This document shows, piece after piece, positions 22,979-35,900 of a stretch of DNA of 64,000 nucleotides (the first letter of the stretch is position 1; each line of letters begins with the position of its first letter). Source of the stretch: Styela clava (Eukaryota; Chordata; Ascidiacea; Stolidobranchia; Styelidae); the NCBI RefSeq assembly GCF_964204865.1, contig NC_135259.1, forward strand, positions 19,540,974 to 19,604,973, in the 5' to 3' direction. A program made the translations under genes and the position numbers. The notes under the pieces were generated by a model. It saw nothing but the letters and a program-made list of their open reading frames with translations. It was not told the origin of the DNA and made no database searches.

Positions 22979-23689
22979 CCTTGATGGTTGACTGCTGGCC
23001 CTATGAAATGAGAACTGTGGCATAGTTATATATTTCTGTCCGTTGTAAATCGATATACCGGTGTGATATTTTTGCTTCAAGAGATTTTCATGTTTCCGAT
23101 GAATCAAATTTGTGAACGAACATTGAGAAAACAATGAAATACTGCAGAACCACTACTATTTCGTTTCGGAAGCCGTTTCCTGAATAGAAAATTTCGTAAG
23201 TAAGGACGCATTTTGCCTATAAGTGCCCTAAACCGTTCTAAAGTCGGACATAAAATTTGTAAAAATTATAAATGGTTTAAAACCTGTAAGAAGAATTTTC
23301 ATAACTTGAAAAATCTGTCTGGAGTCTTTCGTAAGTAGAGGTTCTGCTGTACTGATAATCATATAGAATTTGAATGGGTATTAGGGAGCTTCTGTATTCA
23401 GATCATTAATGAAAAAATAACAGAAAAATATTAATTCTACAAAGTTTGCAAGCATATTCTTGACTGGTGGTAATGTGGTTGTGGTTAAAAAGCTGGTACT
23501 CTTCTTCTTGGTTTTCGAGTCCCAAGTTTTAAGTGTGAATACTCATGAATGAAAATTAAAATTCTGCCTGGTATGCGAGTCTAATCCGAATAAGTGAGAA
23601 AATAATATTTTGTCGATACAATTTATGTGTAGCCTTGAGGCGGGGCTGTAACAGCAATCGTATTTGAACGGAGACTGGAAAATGTGGAG

Positions 23690-23970
23690 TTCCGACTCAA
23701 TCCCCCTCCCCCCCCTTTGAAAAAAAAATTATTTTTTTGTATCATGTATAGCAATTTTTGTATCTTTTAACACTTTTCAGACTCTCAACCCATCCCCCCT
23801 CTCCCCCCCTTTGAAAAAAAAATTTTTTTTTTCATTATGCATAACAATTTTTGTAACTTGTTACACTTTTCAGACTCTCGACCCATCCCCCCCTCCCCCC
23901 CTCCTGGAAAAAATTTTTTTTTTGTATCATGCATAGCAATTTTTATAACTTATAACATTTTTCAGACCAT
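23690..23970. repeat. Tandem repeat, about three units of 90-95 bp
   Basis: Each unit has cttttcagactctc(a/g)accc, a run of C, a run of A/T, then tgcat(a)gcaatttttgta. Unit starts at about 23694, 23780 and 23874, with a last partial unit near 23966. Confidence 0.85.
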
Positions 23971-24530
23971 CGTGACCTTTCAAACCCACATTTTTCGGCA
24001 TCTGGGCAGATTCGCTGGCTGTTACCGTCTAACTTTGCAATTAGAATTTTAACCCTCCCCTTATTCGAAAATTTCTGTCTACACCCTTGTTCATTTGTAA
24101 TCCGAAATGAAGTGTACGATAACAATTTTCTGTTTCTGTGCCACTGCTCTGTCTACTTTACTAAGTTTTTAATATTTTTGCCTTTTCCAATCTGTATTAT
24201 TTTTTGTTGTTTACAATGAATTATTTTTAAAATGTACAAATTCTCCCAGTTTTCTCTAATCGAAAAATCAAGTTTTTAGATTCAATTGTTAATTTTTATC
24301 GAATTAACTTAAACTATTATAGGACACTTATCAGGCAAAATTATACCTATAAAATCAACTCCAATATTCATACTAGCTGGTTCTGCACTAACATTCTGAA
24401 AGTTTTATTAATTTATTTAGCATTGCTATTTTATCAGTTAAACTCACTGGATTAGTTTTCAAACCACAAAATTTGAGTGCGACTTAGCTGCCACATTTTA
24501 TCGATAGGGCCTAATTAATACACTCCAAAG

Positions 24531-24796
24531 CAGTGGTTCCCAAGCTTTTATAGCTCGTGGCCTCCTTTCGGAGACTTTCAGTCCTCATTGCCCTCTGGTT
24601 ATCATTCCAGTAATACACTGATTGTTCCAAATCCCATTAGGTTTTGTTCAAACAATTCATGCACAAAAAAAGCGAAAGTAACACAGCCTAAAACTTACCA
24701 ACATCTATCCTGCTTATATAAAGTCACTTCATATAAGGTATTTGTCGTAAAATTTGGATCACTTGGCATTTGGAAAAAAAAGGTTGGAAATCACTG
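24531..24796. mobile_element. hAT-like family H MITE, diverged
   Basis: CAGTGGTTCCCAAGC at the left and GGTTGGAAATCACTG at the right; shares gttcaaacaattcatgcac with the other H copies. No matching flank duplication. Confidence 0.65.
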
Positions 24797-25025
24797 CCCT
24801 AGTACAAATCCTTGTCCTTTGAGGAGCCCATAGTGACTTCCTGTAAATCTATTACTTCCTGATTGGGTTCAAAGTTGAGTTTTGATCACCTATTTCGAAT
24901 ATATTATTCTCACTTGAGAAGCTATTTTTTGTCTTTTACAGGTTTTAAGCTTATGTTTTTAATAATAATAATTTTTTCGTTTTTTTTTTTCAAGTTTAAA
25001 TTTAACTTAGTCATAAAAAAGAGAG

Positions 25026-28000
25026 ATGCCGCGTTTCATTTGCGCCAGGTTCCAAGTGGACGGACGTATTGTTGTTATTCACGAGTGCTGGCTTGTCGGT
25101 GAAGGGCATTGTAGATGGCCTCAATCTGGCAACATTGAAGAATTAGTAAAAATGGGACAAAAACCAAAATCTGAATGGGGAGTTTGGGAAATTGATATTC
25201 TTGGTGGAGACGGTGAGTACTTGTTGGCGGAATTTGGTTGGTGGAACTCCCGTAGTATGTATACCAGGTTAGGGTTAGGCCTTGATTTTTTTCCAATTTT
25301 CCTTATTTTAGTTCTATTACGAGTTCGGGGACTGTCTGTGTTATCCAAGTGTATATACGACCAGCCCATAGGTTTCAGTCCTTTTACACAACTTGATGTA
25401 AAGTAGGCGAACAAAATTAGTTACCTCCATGTTGGTACACACACTTCTGGAGCGCCAAATTGACTAGTATCCTTTGATTAATACAACTATATATTATGCA
25501 GTCAGAACAGATATATTAGCTTACACAGCAACCATGCTGCAATCCTCAGAGGCAGGATCAAGCAGATACCAAATTAATGGAGAACAATAAAATCTTTACT
25601 TTTGTGTATGATCGTGTCCAATTAGTTGATGTGTAATATTGAGTGTCCTGTTTGCTCTATTTGCTGCTTAATTTGAGCTGCAAGGTGTCGCTGACTAGAT
25701 GACTCTCTGAGTCTTTTCGCGACCCCACGTCAACTGCAACAAGCCGATATCCGTTTGTCATTTTGTTACATTATATTATTTATTCATTTTTCATATCACG
25801 CATTGTTTTTGCGTGAGGAAAATAAATATCTGAATCTGAAATGAACGGACTGAACATGCAGTGTTGCCAGAAATTAACAAAACAAAATAATACAATATTA
25901 ACAATAATCCTTAAATTTTAGAGGATTATGATACCTGCTCCAGAAGAGCCTACAGCACCCAACAATCCTGGGGATCTCATTCAAAAGTTCCGAATTCCGT
26001 TCCTCAAGGTCCTGGCAGCATGACAACAATGTCTTCAGGGTAAAAAAAAAATTTTTTCTTTTAAACAGAGGAAAGCTGAGCCACGACCTCGCGCCAGGTT
26101 ACCAATTTGGGCGCATGTTCACTAAACGCGGTATGTAGGCTAATTCTAGTTGGCGTGGCACAAACACCTGGGTACGCTATTCCAAAAAGGATGTCACTAC
26201 GATGTCACAATCACATCATAAAGCTTGCCAAAAAAAGCTACGACCACCCTAAATGGCATCTCCACCGTAGAAAACGACATGCTAACGCCAGCGACCTCTC
26301 TCATATCGGATTGTTTAGACGAGAAAATGAGAGAAATAGCTTGCCTGATTTGGGGGTGATCGTCTGCTCGTTTTGGACGACAATCAGTATAGTATACTTT
26401 GACAGGCCTTATTTCGTCACTGTGACGTTGTAGTGACGTAATTTTTTGAAGACGTAGTCAGGTGGGGGTTAGAAATGACATATGTGAAAATGGTTATGCC
26501 AAGCCAACTAGAAGTACTTGACGGCGTTTAGTAAACTAGCCCCCCAATTTGGGACAGGTACGAGGGATCCTGAGGAGGGGAAAGCTAATAATGGCTTAAT
26601 CATATGGGGTACCACCGCCTCTTGTGTTCTTGCTAATTCTAGGCAGCCATTGAAATACTTTATTATTTATTATCTCTGCCTACATTACAAATGTCTAACT
26701 GGCACACTTTTTTTTATCAGGATAGTGATTAGAAAGTAAAATGCACTATATATTTTGGGTGTTACATAATTTTGTCCCATTTTGTAATAAATAACAATTG
26801 TAAGTTAAAATAAATTTTTGGACACCCTGTATATGGGTTAACCTACAAATCGAAACCCAGGCCATTTGAAACATTGTATGTGTTCCGTTTTTTGAGTCAG
26901 GATATAACCTATATCCTTTTTTGTGAGGTTGATTGCTTATTATTGTTTAATACAGTCAGCCATACATTTTCACATACAAACTGAGTTATTAGATTTAAAT
27001 CCAGGATCTGTAACCTGTGATGCTGTCACAGGCGAGTCTATCGCTTCAACCGCTAAGCCAGTGGTAAATTTAATCTTGCCGGCCTTATTTTGGATATTCA
27101 CGTTCATTTCATGTATTTTCAACGTGTTTTTTTAATAAAGCTTATTTTGCCATACTATCTGTTATTTGTAGCTTATTGTTAGATAGTTATTTTTGAGGTG
27201 GGGCACGAGATATGACAAATTCTACAAAGGGAGTGCGGCTTAAAATGTTTGAGAACTATTACGCTAGGCCATTACACCCATATACCACCATTTTAGCTCT
27301 TTTAGACAATTTTTAACTCAGCCGGTATTTTCAGATATACCTACAGACCACTTTTGGATTTGGAGAAGAGTACCACAAGCACAACTTCATCTTCAACGAC
27401 TTCAAATTCACGGAAACGTAAAGCGCCATCAGATTCCGAAATAAAAATAACATTGAAACGTCTAGAACATTCCATTTCAACTATAAATAGAAATTTATCT
27501 GGAAGACTAAGAGATATTGAAGATAAATTGAAACCTATTTTAAATGTGAGGAATTTAATTTGTACCTGAAAGTCTTTGTGAGTTGTTTTGCTCTCTATAA
27601 GCAGACACTGATATGTAATGATCTACTATTTTAAGTAAAATTAGAATTCTTCCAGTGTTCCAGTACCAAAAATAAAATTTGATTTCATATCTAAGGTTTT
27701 ATTGCTGTATGATCTGCTTTTAAGTATAAGTTTATTTCGACTCCATAATCAGCAATAGACGATAAAAAAATAGATAAAAACAAAAGTAAAAGTAACTGAT
27801 TATAGAATCGGGAAAGCGAACAAAACCTAGAGTAAGGTTTGAAACGTACAGATTTTAGATGGAAAGGTATTGATAAAAGAAGTAGTACGTGTTCGCTCAC
27901 CCAAAGTATGCTCGAATTGGCCTAATGACTTCATGAAAATTGCATTTGATTTGATATAAATCAATGGTTTTCAAACTGCGGCCCACAGGCCAATCACAGA

Positions 28001-29781
28001 CTGGGTAACGATTAATATGACCTGCTGAACTTGGGTAAAATAGTTAATCGTTCTAGATACCTTCAATTGTGTATATTCGTAACAAATCAATTATACCGGT
28101 AGCTTAATTATGCGTACCGGTATCGTCCCCTTCGCCCGCGAATATCCTTCCGCTTCTAATTTGCTCCTGGTCAATCAATTTTGGGACCCACTGATATAAA
28201 TTAATTGCTTTCTAATTTTATCAAGTTTTTCCTATTTTTCCATCTATCCGGGCCTTTTATTTATAATTTTTTTTTATTAATATTCAGGATTCTTCATCAA
28301 ATAACGGTGCACGAAGTCCACCCCCTGCAAGTCCCCCATATGTTCCGAAATATGACAGAGAGACAGGAAGACATTGTCATACTGTACTTCCTCCTGCTAA
28401 TACTATGGAAGAACTAGATGAATGGCTCGATAATCAGGTGTGTTTTGATCTGGTCCAGGGGTGTGCAACCTGTGGGCCAAATACGACCCACAAGAAAAAA
28501 TTGCGCGGCCCACGGTGAAGTGGCAATTCATGTATGTCATGAGATCAAGAACAAAATATTTGTGATTGCAACAACTAGAAAGACTATGTTAAATGAAGGT
28601 GTGGCCCGCGGATGGCCCTTCTGTACTAAAGGTTGCACATTCCTGGCCTTGCCAATGAAGCCAGAAAATGTTTTAACTTGAGTTGGAGCAGATGTTGTAT
28701 TTTTACTTTTACATTATCTGTTTGCTTATGACAAATATTAGATTTTTTAGAGACTGTGTTGAAATTATTTCAAAAGCCACAAAAAAATTTCTTTGCTCCA
28801 AGATGCTGCGGATTGTTATATTGATGCAATGAGCCACTGATACACATAATTCATGTGTACAAAAATTCTCTTTATAATTCGTCTGTGAATCTTTACAGGA
28901 CTGCTATGCAGTAGCGAAACGAGTTACTTGCACTGAATTACGAGCGACAGTTCGTGCCTTCATGAGAGCAGCCATGACCAAAAATCTGGCGAAAACGTTC
29001 AGTTGGAGCGGACTCGGAATGCGACGAATGAAAACAAAAACCAGTTTCAAAGATCACAAAGCTTTTAATTACTTAATTGGTGAGTCAGCGTTTTTTTGCT
29101 TGACTGAATGAGTCAGCTATTTTCCATTACTCAGGCAAATTTATAATATAAATAACAGTTGTTCTCAAACTTTCTAGGTCGCACCCCCTTTTCAGAATTT
29201 GTCAAGTCCTGCGCCACGCCACAAAAACAATTAACTCCTTCTATTCAAAAACACGTTGAAAATATGTGGATAGTACGTAAATATCCAAAATGAGGGAAAT
29301 GTAAACATTTAAATTGAAGCGAGCAATATCTAATCTAATTTTGTTCTTAATTAGCCTCGCACTCCCTCACAAAATTTTCTATCCTCCACTTGTTGGGCGC
29401 GCCCCATCGTTCGAATACCACTGGCCTAGTCCCTTGCTTAGAGCTGAAGGAGTCGTGAATAAGTATCATATAAAAAAATGTATCTGAAAAGGCCTTCACG
29501 AGACTGTCTGTGTTAGCCAAGTGAATACACTATAGGTTTCAGTCCCTTTACACAACCATATTAGTACACATACTTCTGGTGCGCCAGATTTTGTGATGTC
29601 TTATTCCAATTGAAAGACAAAATTACTATTCACAGATGTCCTTCATGAGACACCATTTCGACACGCATCTCAGAGTGAGATTTCCGACGGAATAAAGAAG
29701 GTATTGGCTGGAGTCGGTGAGTGGGACGGAGGACGCGCAGCAAGATACTCTTCGTTCCCAACAATTGCGTTCTTCCCTTGA
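25026..29781 (+). CDS. A3: DUF4806-like protein of five-gene array, 330 aa
   Basis: Exons 25026-25212, 25922-26039, 27335-27545, 28288-28437, 28899-29079, 29636-29781 (TGA); phases as in A1. Module: MPRFICARF, ECWLVGEGHCRWPQSG, PKSEWGVWEIDILGG; it is the most diverged exon 1 of the five but still nearly invariant around the Trp and Cys positions. Exon 2 is the shortest and enters with Glu-Asp-Tyr where the others have Asp-(Asp/Glu)-Tyr. Exon 3: Ser/Thr-rich, then SRKRKAPSDSE and helix LKRLEHSISTINRNLSGRL. Exon 4 resembles A1 (TGRHCHTVLPPANTMEELDE in part). Exons 5-6: LRATVRAF, FSWSGLGMRRMKTK, FKDHKAFNYLI, ISDGIKKVLAGVGEWDGGR, -IAFFP. Subtype S. DUF4806 reading is by pattern; function unknown. 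Confidence 0.88.
25243..25456 (+). mobile_element. GG-ended MITE family B in A3 intron 1
   Basis: ggaactcccgtagtatgtat at the left, cacacttctggagcgcc at the right, full internal family B text. Flanking 8-mers differ. Confidence 0.8.
26110..26543. mobile_element. GG-ended MITE in A3 intron 2, perfect 8-bp TSD
   Basis: Terminal inverted repeats of about 50 bases (left ggcgcatgttcactaaacgc, right gcgtttagtaaactagcccc). CCAATTTG lies on both flanks (26102-26109, 26544-26551). 434 bp. The open frame across it is short and matches no family. Confidence 0.85.
26985..27066 (-). mobile_element. tRNA-like SINE head
   Basis: On the - strand: cactggcttagcggttgaag (A-box-like) and ggatttaaatc (B-box-like), spaced as in a tRNA. 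It is a SINE relic, not a cloverleaf tRNA gene. Confidence 0.45.
27962..28193. mobile_element. hAT-like family D element in A3 intron 3, perfect 8-bp TSD
   Basis: Starts CAATGGTTTTCAAACTGCGG, ends TTTTGGGACCCACTG, with ATATAAAT on both sides (27954-27961, 28194-28201). The internal gtaacgattaatatgacctg is shared with 10484 and 50931 copies. Confidence 0.88.
28456..28645. mobile_element. hAT-like MITE in A3 intron 4
   Basis: CAGGGGTGTGCAACC at the left and GGTTGCACATTCCTG at the right. Related to the element at 43926. No matching TSD. Confidence 0.65.
29156..29423. mobile_element. hAT-like MITE in A3 intron 5
   Basis: cagttgttctcaaactttct and gttcgaataccactg ends with the gtcgcacccccttt and gcgcgcccc motifs shared with 37871-38168. 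No TSD found. Confidence 0.6.
29502..29585 (+). mobile_element. Family B MITE fragment (right half)
   Basis: gactgtctgtgttagccaag, gtttcagtccctttacacaa and acacatacttctggtgcgcc remain; the left half is gone. Confidence 0.7.
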
Positions 29782-29874
29782 ATAATATGAGATGAAATTT
29801 TTCTTGAAAATCATCTCGCTTGAAGGGAATCGAGAACAGATGGACGTGGACTCTTACATACTTATAATTTCCAT

Positions 29875-30230
29875 CAAGATGATTGTCAGTTACGGCTTCC
29901 TCCACCGACCTTGAATCTGAAACAAATAACTGGATAACCAACTACCGACACTGTCTCATTTCCATCAAGTTACTTGTCGGTTACGACTCCCATCACCATG
30001 AATCTGAAACAAATAACTGCGTAACTGATCGAATACTTGACGTGGACTGGTGACCGGATGAAAAGCCGTTGTTCGTGATATGATTAAACTGTCTTATTTC
30101 CATCAAGTTACTAGTCGGTTCGGCTTCTCTCATGATAAATGTCCATGAATCTGAAACAAATAACTGACTAATTAATTCCATACCAGAAAGGGACTGATAA
30201 ACGGACCTGCGGCCATGATTTCCCATATGA
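29875..30230 (+). mobile_element. Three tandem partial SINE bodies
   Basis: cggttacg(g/a)ct followed by aatctgaaacaaataactg recurs three times (about 29889, 29969 and 30117), the later copies ending in catatgattaaac-like text. This is the body of the tRNA-derived SINE seen at 49370. Confidence 0.65.
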
Positions 30231-30236
30231 TTAAAC

Positions 30237-30346
30237 GAACCTACTGAAGTATGCGCACCGAGATGGCGCACAACCTGAACTCAGGTTGTGTACAAGGTCA
30301 TGTTTCAGGTTGTGCGACATCTTGGTGCGCATACTTCAGGAGTACC
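30237..30346. mobile_element. Short palindromic MITE family A
   Basis: gaacctactgaagtatgcgc at the left and its inverse gcgcatacttcaggagtacc at the right; flanks gattaaac and gactaaac match at 7 of 8. It inserted into the end of a SINE body. Confidence 0.8.
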
Positions 30347-30999
30347 GACTAAACTGTCATATCAGCTTTCTGCTCCCCCAGGAATCAGGATAAATATAAA
30401 AAATCAAATCTTGATTTATAGACAAGTATTGATGGCAAGTATGCAACCTCAAAAATTTAAATTAGGGAGACGTTTGAACTAAAAGACTCCTGCTGATATT
30501 CTTTGGACCGATAGAACATTAGGTAAAGCATTGTTAGGTCTCAGTGGCCTCTTCTACAGGACATGGTTTGGAGCGGAAAGTGTGAATAACCGTTGTATAG
30601 AAAGAAAGAACATTTAATAAGCTATATCAGGGGTGAGCAAATACTTTCCTGAGTTGGCCAGTCCAGTCAGTTCATGACAAGTACGAGTCTTCATTTAGTT
30701 GAATTTAGTCAGAGTTTTTTTGCTGAATGGCCTTTAACCTCATAGGTTTTAACGGTTTGATGGGGATATTTAACTTTTATTTTGCTCATCACTGACGCTG
30801 TTCTTCATATTATGTTATTTAATTTCTAATTTTCATTTTCTTTTTTTTAAGCTGTACATGTTCTGCTGCTTTACTCTTTCTGTTTTATGATTTTTAGTTA
30901 AAACTTTTAATTGTTTTAGCAATTATTATAAAATTATGAGGACAATGCACAAATATTTCGGTGATTTAATTTATTCTTCCTCTACCCTCAAGTCCATGT

Positions 31000-31095
31000 A
31001 TCCGAAAACAAATGACTGGCTAACTAATCCCATACCTGACTTGGACTGGTAACCGGAAGAGAGGTCGTGGTTTGCCATATGATTTAGCTTATGTC
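31000..31095 (+). mobile_element. SINE body fragment
   Basis: aaacaaatgactggctaact, gacttggactggtaaccgga and ggtttgccatatgattt follow the order of the SINE body consensus. Confidence 0.55.
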
Positions 31096-32284
31096 ATCGT
31101 CTTACCTTTCCCCCAGGATAAATATGTAAATCCTGTATACGACACAAAGATCATTAATTGTGCTGAAAATATTACCAGACAAGCATGACGAAATAAAAAA
31201 GTGTTCACCTTCAATTAAAATGAAACATCAAAATTTTGGGGTTTAAATTTCAGATCCCGCATAGCTCTGAAGAAATTTAATAACCCTCGATGGACACCCC
31301 CTTCAATCTCCCATCTTCAAGTCAAAAATTTATTTAACACTTACCGCTTGTGTTCAATTGCGCGTGCACCCAAGGGATTTTTTTCTCTAACGAATCCAGC
31401 AACAATTTGGCAAATCGATCTACATGTATAATTCTCACTCAATGAATTATATTTTATTGTTTTTCTCTATGTGCCTGATTTATGAAATGATTTTTTTTTA
31501 AACTATTCTTGAACCATCATGATTATTCACCCTTGTTAAATTGATCGACTTTTACAAGACTATGATATAGGGATGTTTAAACTATTCTTGAACCATCATG
31601 ATTATTTAACTTTTCCTACAATTTAAAGTCAATGATTCATCTTTGAGTCAAGTTTCGGATCTTTCTATTTGACATTAGCTTGTTGGATAGTTGCTCATGA
31701 TATGATATTGTGAAAAACATTCCCTGATATTTTATCTGAATGTCGTAATGGGCTGAATGTCATAAGCATTTGAGTGAATACAAAAATAAACATGAATTAT
31801 ATGGTTCTATTCAATATAATGGCCCTCTTGGTTCTTCATTCTGAAATTTACTCAACTGTTTGTGAAATTCCAAGCCAGCATCAACTACTTTGCATACAAG
31901 GCGGCCGTTTAAAAACAGAAACCGCGAATTTATTGATTACTCTTACGAATACGAAGACAATTTATTTAACACTTGAACTCATTTGTGAATGATTTCTCAA
32001 AAAATTATGTTCTTTCTAGTATATGTTCCTAATGACCTGAGTTTTGGGACGCCCTGCCTGGAATTTTCAAATGTGGGTGTTCTGAAATTTCTTATTGCCA
32101 AGTTAGACAGTAACAGCTATCTGGTCCCGTCAGTATTTTTGACCAGCGCTCCCTCTCCTCCTGCATACACCCCTGCCGTGTAGTTGTACTCTTTCAATAT
32201 CTATGTGACAATTTTAGTCTTTAAAAATTACTGAATGCATATAATAATTCTATATATGAAAACATTTTTTAGCATATACTTGGG

Positions 32285-32560
32285 GTAGCAAATAATTTGC
32301 ACACTGGCCATGGGTTCGACTTTTCAACTTTTGATGGTCGGTATCATTCTATGCGCCAACTAAATTGGTGAACTAACTGTTCCCTATACCCGTTTTGGAC
32401 TACCTACTGGATGAGGGGCCATGGTGGTCCACCATATGATTCAGCTGTTTACAAACTCTTCCATACCTTGGAACCATGAAAACTAAACTGGTAGAGTAAC
32501 TTTTCTCATATCCAATCTGTATTTGCATATGACTTGGTTGTTTGCCATAAGACTATTAAT
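32285..32560 (+). mobile_element. Degenerate SINE
   Basis: catgggttcgac resembles a B box; the body has gttccctatacccgttttgg and gatgaggggccatggtggtc followed by accatatgatt. The head is poorly preserved. Confidence 0.45.
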
Positions 32561-32965
32561 CTTATGTAATATTGGTTTTTCTATCCCTGTTGTTTTTTAT
32601 TCAGTAATTGTTTAGGTATCTTTTGCTCATATAATACGTATGTGAGGGCCAAAACAATATATGGTATAGATAAATTCCCTTTGCAATTTTTAAAACATTT
32701 TGGGACTTTATGGACATCCTATATATGAAATTTCATCTAGTTTGGTTTAGCTCACAAGTTACAATGCTTCTGAAATGATTTGCTATTTCTCAACTTTCCT
32801 CTCATTGGTATAAAGATGAAAATCTATCATGTGGCAATATGAAAATCTGCCACTCATTTATTTTTCTGTGTTTTTCTTTGACAAACATCATGTTTCAATT
32901 TCTTTTATTGTTTTTTTGTTTTTATTCTATTATTAGACTAGTCTAGTTAATGTATCAATTGAGGG

Positions 32966-35900
32966 ATGCCACATTATATCTGTGTTAGATTCCAAGTTGA
33001 TGGGCGAATTGTAGTTGTCAATGAATGTTGGCTGGTGGGTGAATCCCATTGTAGATGGCCTCAATCTGGCAACATTGAAGAAATGGTGAAAATTGGAGCG
33101 AAGCCAAAATCTGAATGGGGTGTTTGGGAGATTGATATTCTAGGCGGAGATGGTAAGTTTGTACTGTGTTTGTATTGTAATATTGTAGTTAGGGGACTTC
33201 AACTCGAAGGGAAAATCTTCAAAAAGCTTTCAATTTCTGGACTTCTGAAAATTTTTCTTGAAACACTTGTGAATATTGCTTGAAACTATGATTAGCTTCC
33301 AGCTTGAATAGAGCTTGTTTCTTTGTAATAATTTCGAATGAAAAATTTATTAAAATTTTAACACTCGTGGTTTTGTCCAAAAACTTTTGAACTTTATTTT
33401 TATGTCGTTTTTAAAATGGATGCTGCGTTGAACACAGGACTAGGCCAGCTGACAAATGGATATTTCAATTTTCATCTAGCTTCGCCCATAATAAAACTTT
33501 GAAGTTTAGTTCAGGCTTTGAATTAAATTTTCTCAATATCTACCTTTTGTTCTATCAAGCTTCGTTCTTCATAAGGATTATTTTCTTATGCACTTGAATT
33601 ATACATCTGTCTTAATAATGTTATCTTTTCAAATTTTTGATTAAGTCTTTTTGAAGATGTAGCTTCAATCCTATTGAAGACCAGAGTTTCAGCCTTTATG
33701 CATCATAACTATGTCTAGTTTCTTCAAGATGTTTTCTCAATCTTAGTTTTCCAGTATTTATCATACCAGGCTAACTAATTAATGGGTTTAGCTGTGAAAT
33801 TATTGGCTTATCGTTGCAGATGACTATGAGACCTGTGCAAGGCGAGCATACAGCACCCAACAATCATGGGGAGCCCATCATAAAGCACCAACTTATACAA
33901 TTGATAAAGATGCTTTGGCTCCCACAATCACTCCCTTGTCATCACAGAATCTCAGGTAATGTGGAAGTAATATGCCTCCTTCACTCGTACATTCTAGTGC
34001 GTTTGGTTAAAGCAGTGCTTTTCAACCTTTTACTACCTGGGTCGTTTCACAAGTTTTTTAGAGACTGCGAAATTGGCTCGAGTCGTGGCCAAATTCCTGA
34101 TTAAAATTACCCAAAATGCTTTTCTGGTCTGGTGTGGTTTACATTACCATACGAATCGAATATCATAAATTTGAATAATTTGCGTTTGGTTCATAAGATA
34201 AATCCTAGTTACAACCTTAGTTTATAAATGGGTAGAGCGCTTTTTTTCAGTTCCTGCCATTTAAAACAGTTGAAACCAAAGCCAAGGCACCTATCTTGTT
34301 AAAAACTGCTGGGGCGCATCAACACTTTTTTTTCAATTGCGGGGCACCTTCTCAATCCTGATTTTCAGTGAGCAGTGATCATTAATGCCAGCATAATCTT
34401 ATTCTTTGCTAGCACCAGACCAGTGTTTTCTCAATGTTCCATGATCTCTGAAAAACCACCAAAAACTTTGCAAAAAATCTGAAAAACCACCTAAAATCCT
34501 TCCGAATAATCAACATTTTTGGTCACCTACTTTTCTGTAGAAATACCTAGTTTTTCTCATGTTAGTGCATTTCTGTCAGGTATTTTATGCGCTGAATTTA
34601 CGAAAGCAAAAGAATGAATGCATTTACAGACAAAGAACCTCACAGATCCAAATTTCAATAATGTACTTGTCTTTAGCGCTGCCTACCGACCGCACACAGA
34701 GATGGTGAAAGAGACGACGCCAGCAACAACGACGGCAAGTACAACCTCAACATCGAATCCACGGAAACGGAAAGCTACATCTGATGCAGAAATCAAAAAA
34801 ACATTGAAACGATTGGAAGAATCGATCTCAACTATCAATAAAAATTTGAACGGAAGACTCAAAGATATTGAAGACAAACTGAGACCTATTTTGACTATTG
34901 TAAGATTTACCTTAAATGAGTTTTTCTGGAACATAGCTGGATAGTCCTTTATTGTCCTTATTATTGTAGGTGTTTTATCGGTACTTCTGTAGTGTGTGGC
35001 TAGGGTTAGGCCATAATTTTATTCCGATTATCCTTATTTTAGTTCTATTCTATAGGTTCTATAGCAGTGGTTCTTAAAGTATGGGTCGCGACCCAAACAT
35101 GGGTCGCGGAAGGTTTAAAAATGGGTTGCGACAAGGTCGTCAATGCAAGGGCAATCTAAGAGGAGAAGGACGAATTTTCAGCTTTCCCAATGTTTCAATT
35201 TAGCTTTTAAACTCTGGGGTATTTGCAAATAATGAAATATAAAATTTCATTCACGGAAAGAACTGTCTTGAGCTCATTGTTACATCACAATTCTGATATG
35301 CCAGTCACGTGTATTATTTTTATGGTATCGGTAACCATGCACGTCGCTTGTCGTTGTGTTGACCGCGTGGAATGTCGTCTTAGTGGATTAAAATAACCAA
35401 AAATGGGTGTCTTTTTGGTAATGTAAATTGTAATAGACGACGCAATAAAAAAGCTCGCTTCTCGACATTAGATTATTCAATATCTAGAGAAAATGTGACT
35501 TCATCTCGAGGCACCATTTACCGCGAACGAAGCAGTGTGTGCACATTTGATGAGTAAAAAGTTGTATATTGCGAGAGATACCGAAGGCCAGCTAGGATGT
35601 CGTGTTTGCGACGGACAGCGGACGCCTTTTCTGCTACAATTCGCGACAAGGCACTTGTGCGAGCGAGGATATTTGGCACTGACGGTTATCAAAACTAAGC
35701 TCGCAATCGCCTCGATACCCGTGACAACTTGCGTATTGCGTTAAGTAAAATAGAGCTGTGTATTGAAGATATAATGAAAAGGAAATTTCAGTTTCATCAA
35801 TCTCACTGAGTCAATGGACTGTTTCTAATAAATAGTTGTCTGTATTTGAGTCAAACTGTACTAACATTAAAAACACATTTTGCGTTATTTAGGATTGGGT

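Larger units (their letters stand above)
21898..25025. other. Intergenic A2-A3
   Basis: No gene recognised. Holds two hAT-like family H copies (22710-22978, 24531-24796) and a C-rich tandem repeat (23690-23970). A pyrimidine tract ending in caag at 24994 lies 32 bases before the A3 start codon. Confidence 0.6.
29782..32965. other. Intergenic A3-A4
   Basis: No gene. Holds SINE bodies (29875-30230, 31000-31095, 32285-32560), a family A MITE (30237-30346), a hAT-like fragment near 30631-30795 (caggggtgagcaaatacttt), and a 28-base direct repeat (31502 and 31579, ctattcttgaaccatcatga). Confidence 0.6.

Noticed and set aside
23837..24052. Open frame in the C-rich tandem repeat
   Set aside because: Reads through repeat units (Pro- and Phe-rich) with no domain; explained by the minisatellite.
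26107..26433. Open frame of 108 codons
   Set aside because: It lies across a TSD-flanked MITE and has no family similarity.
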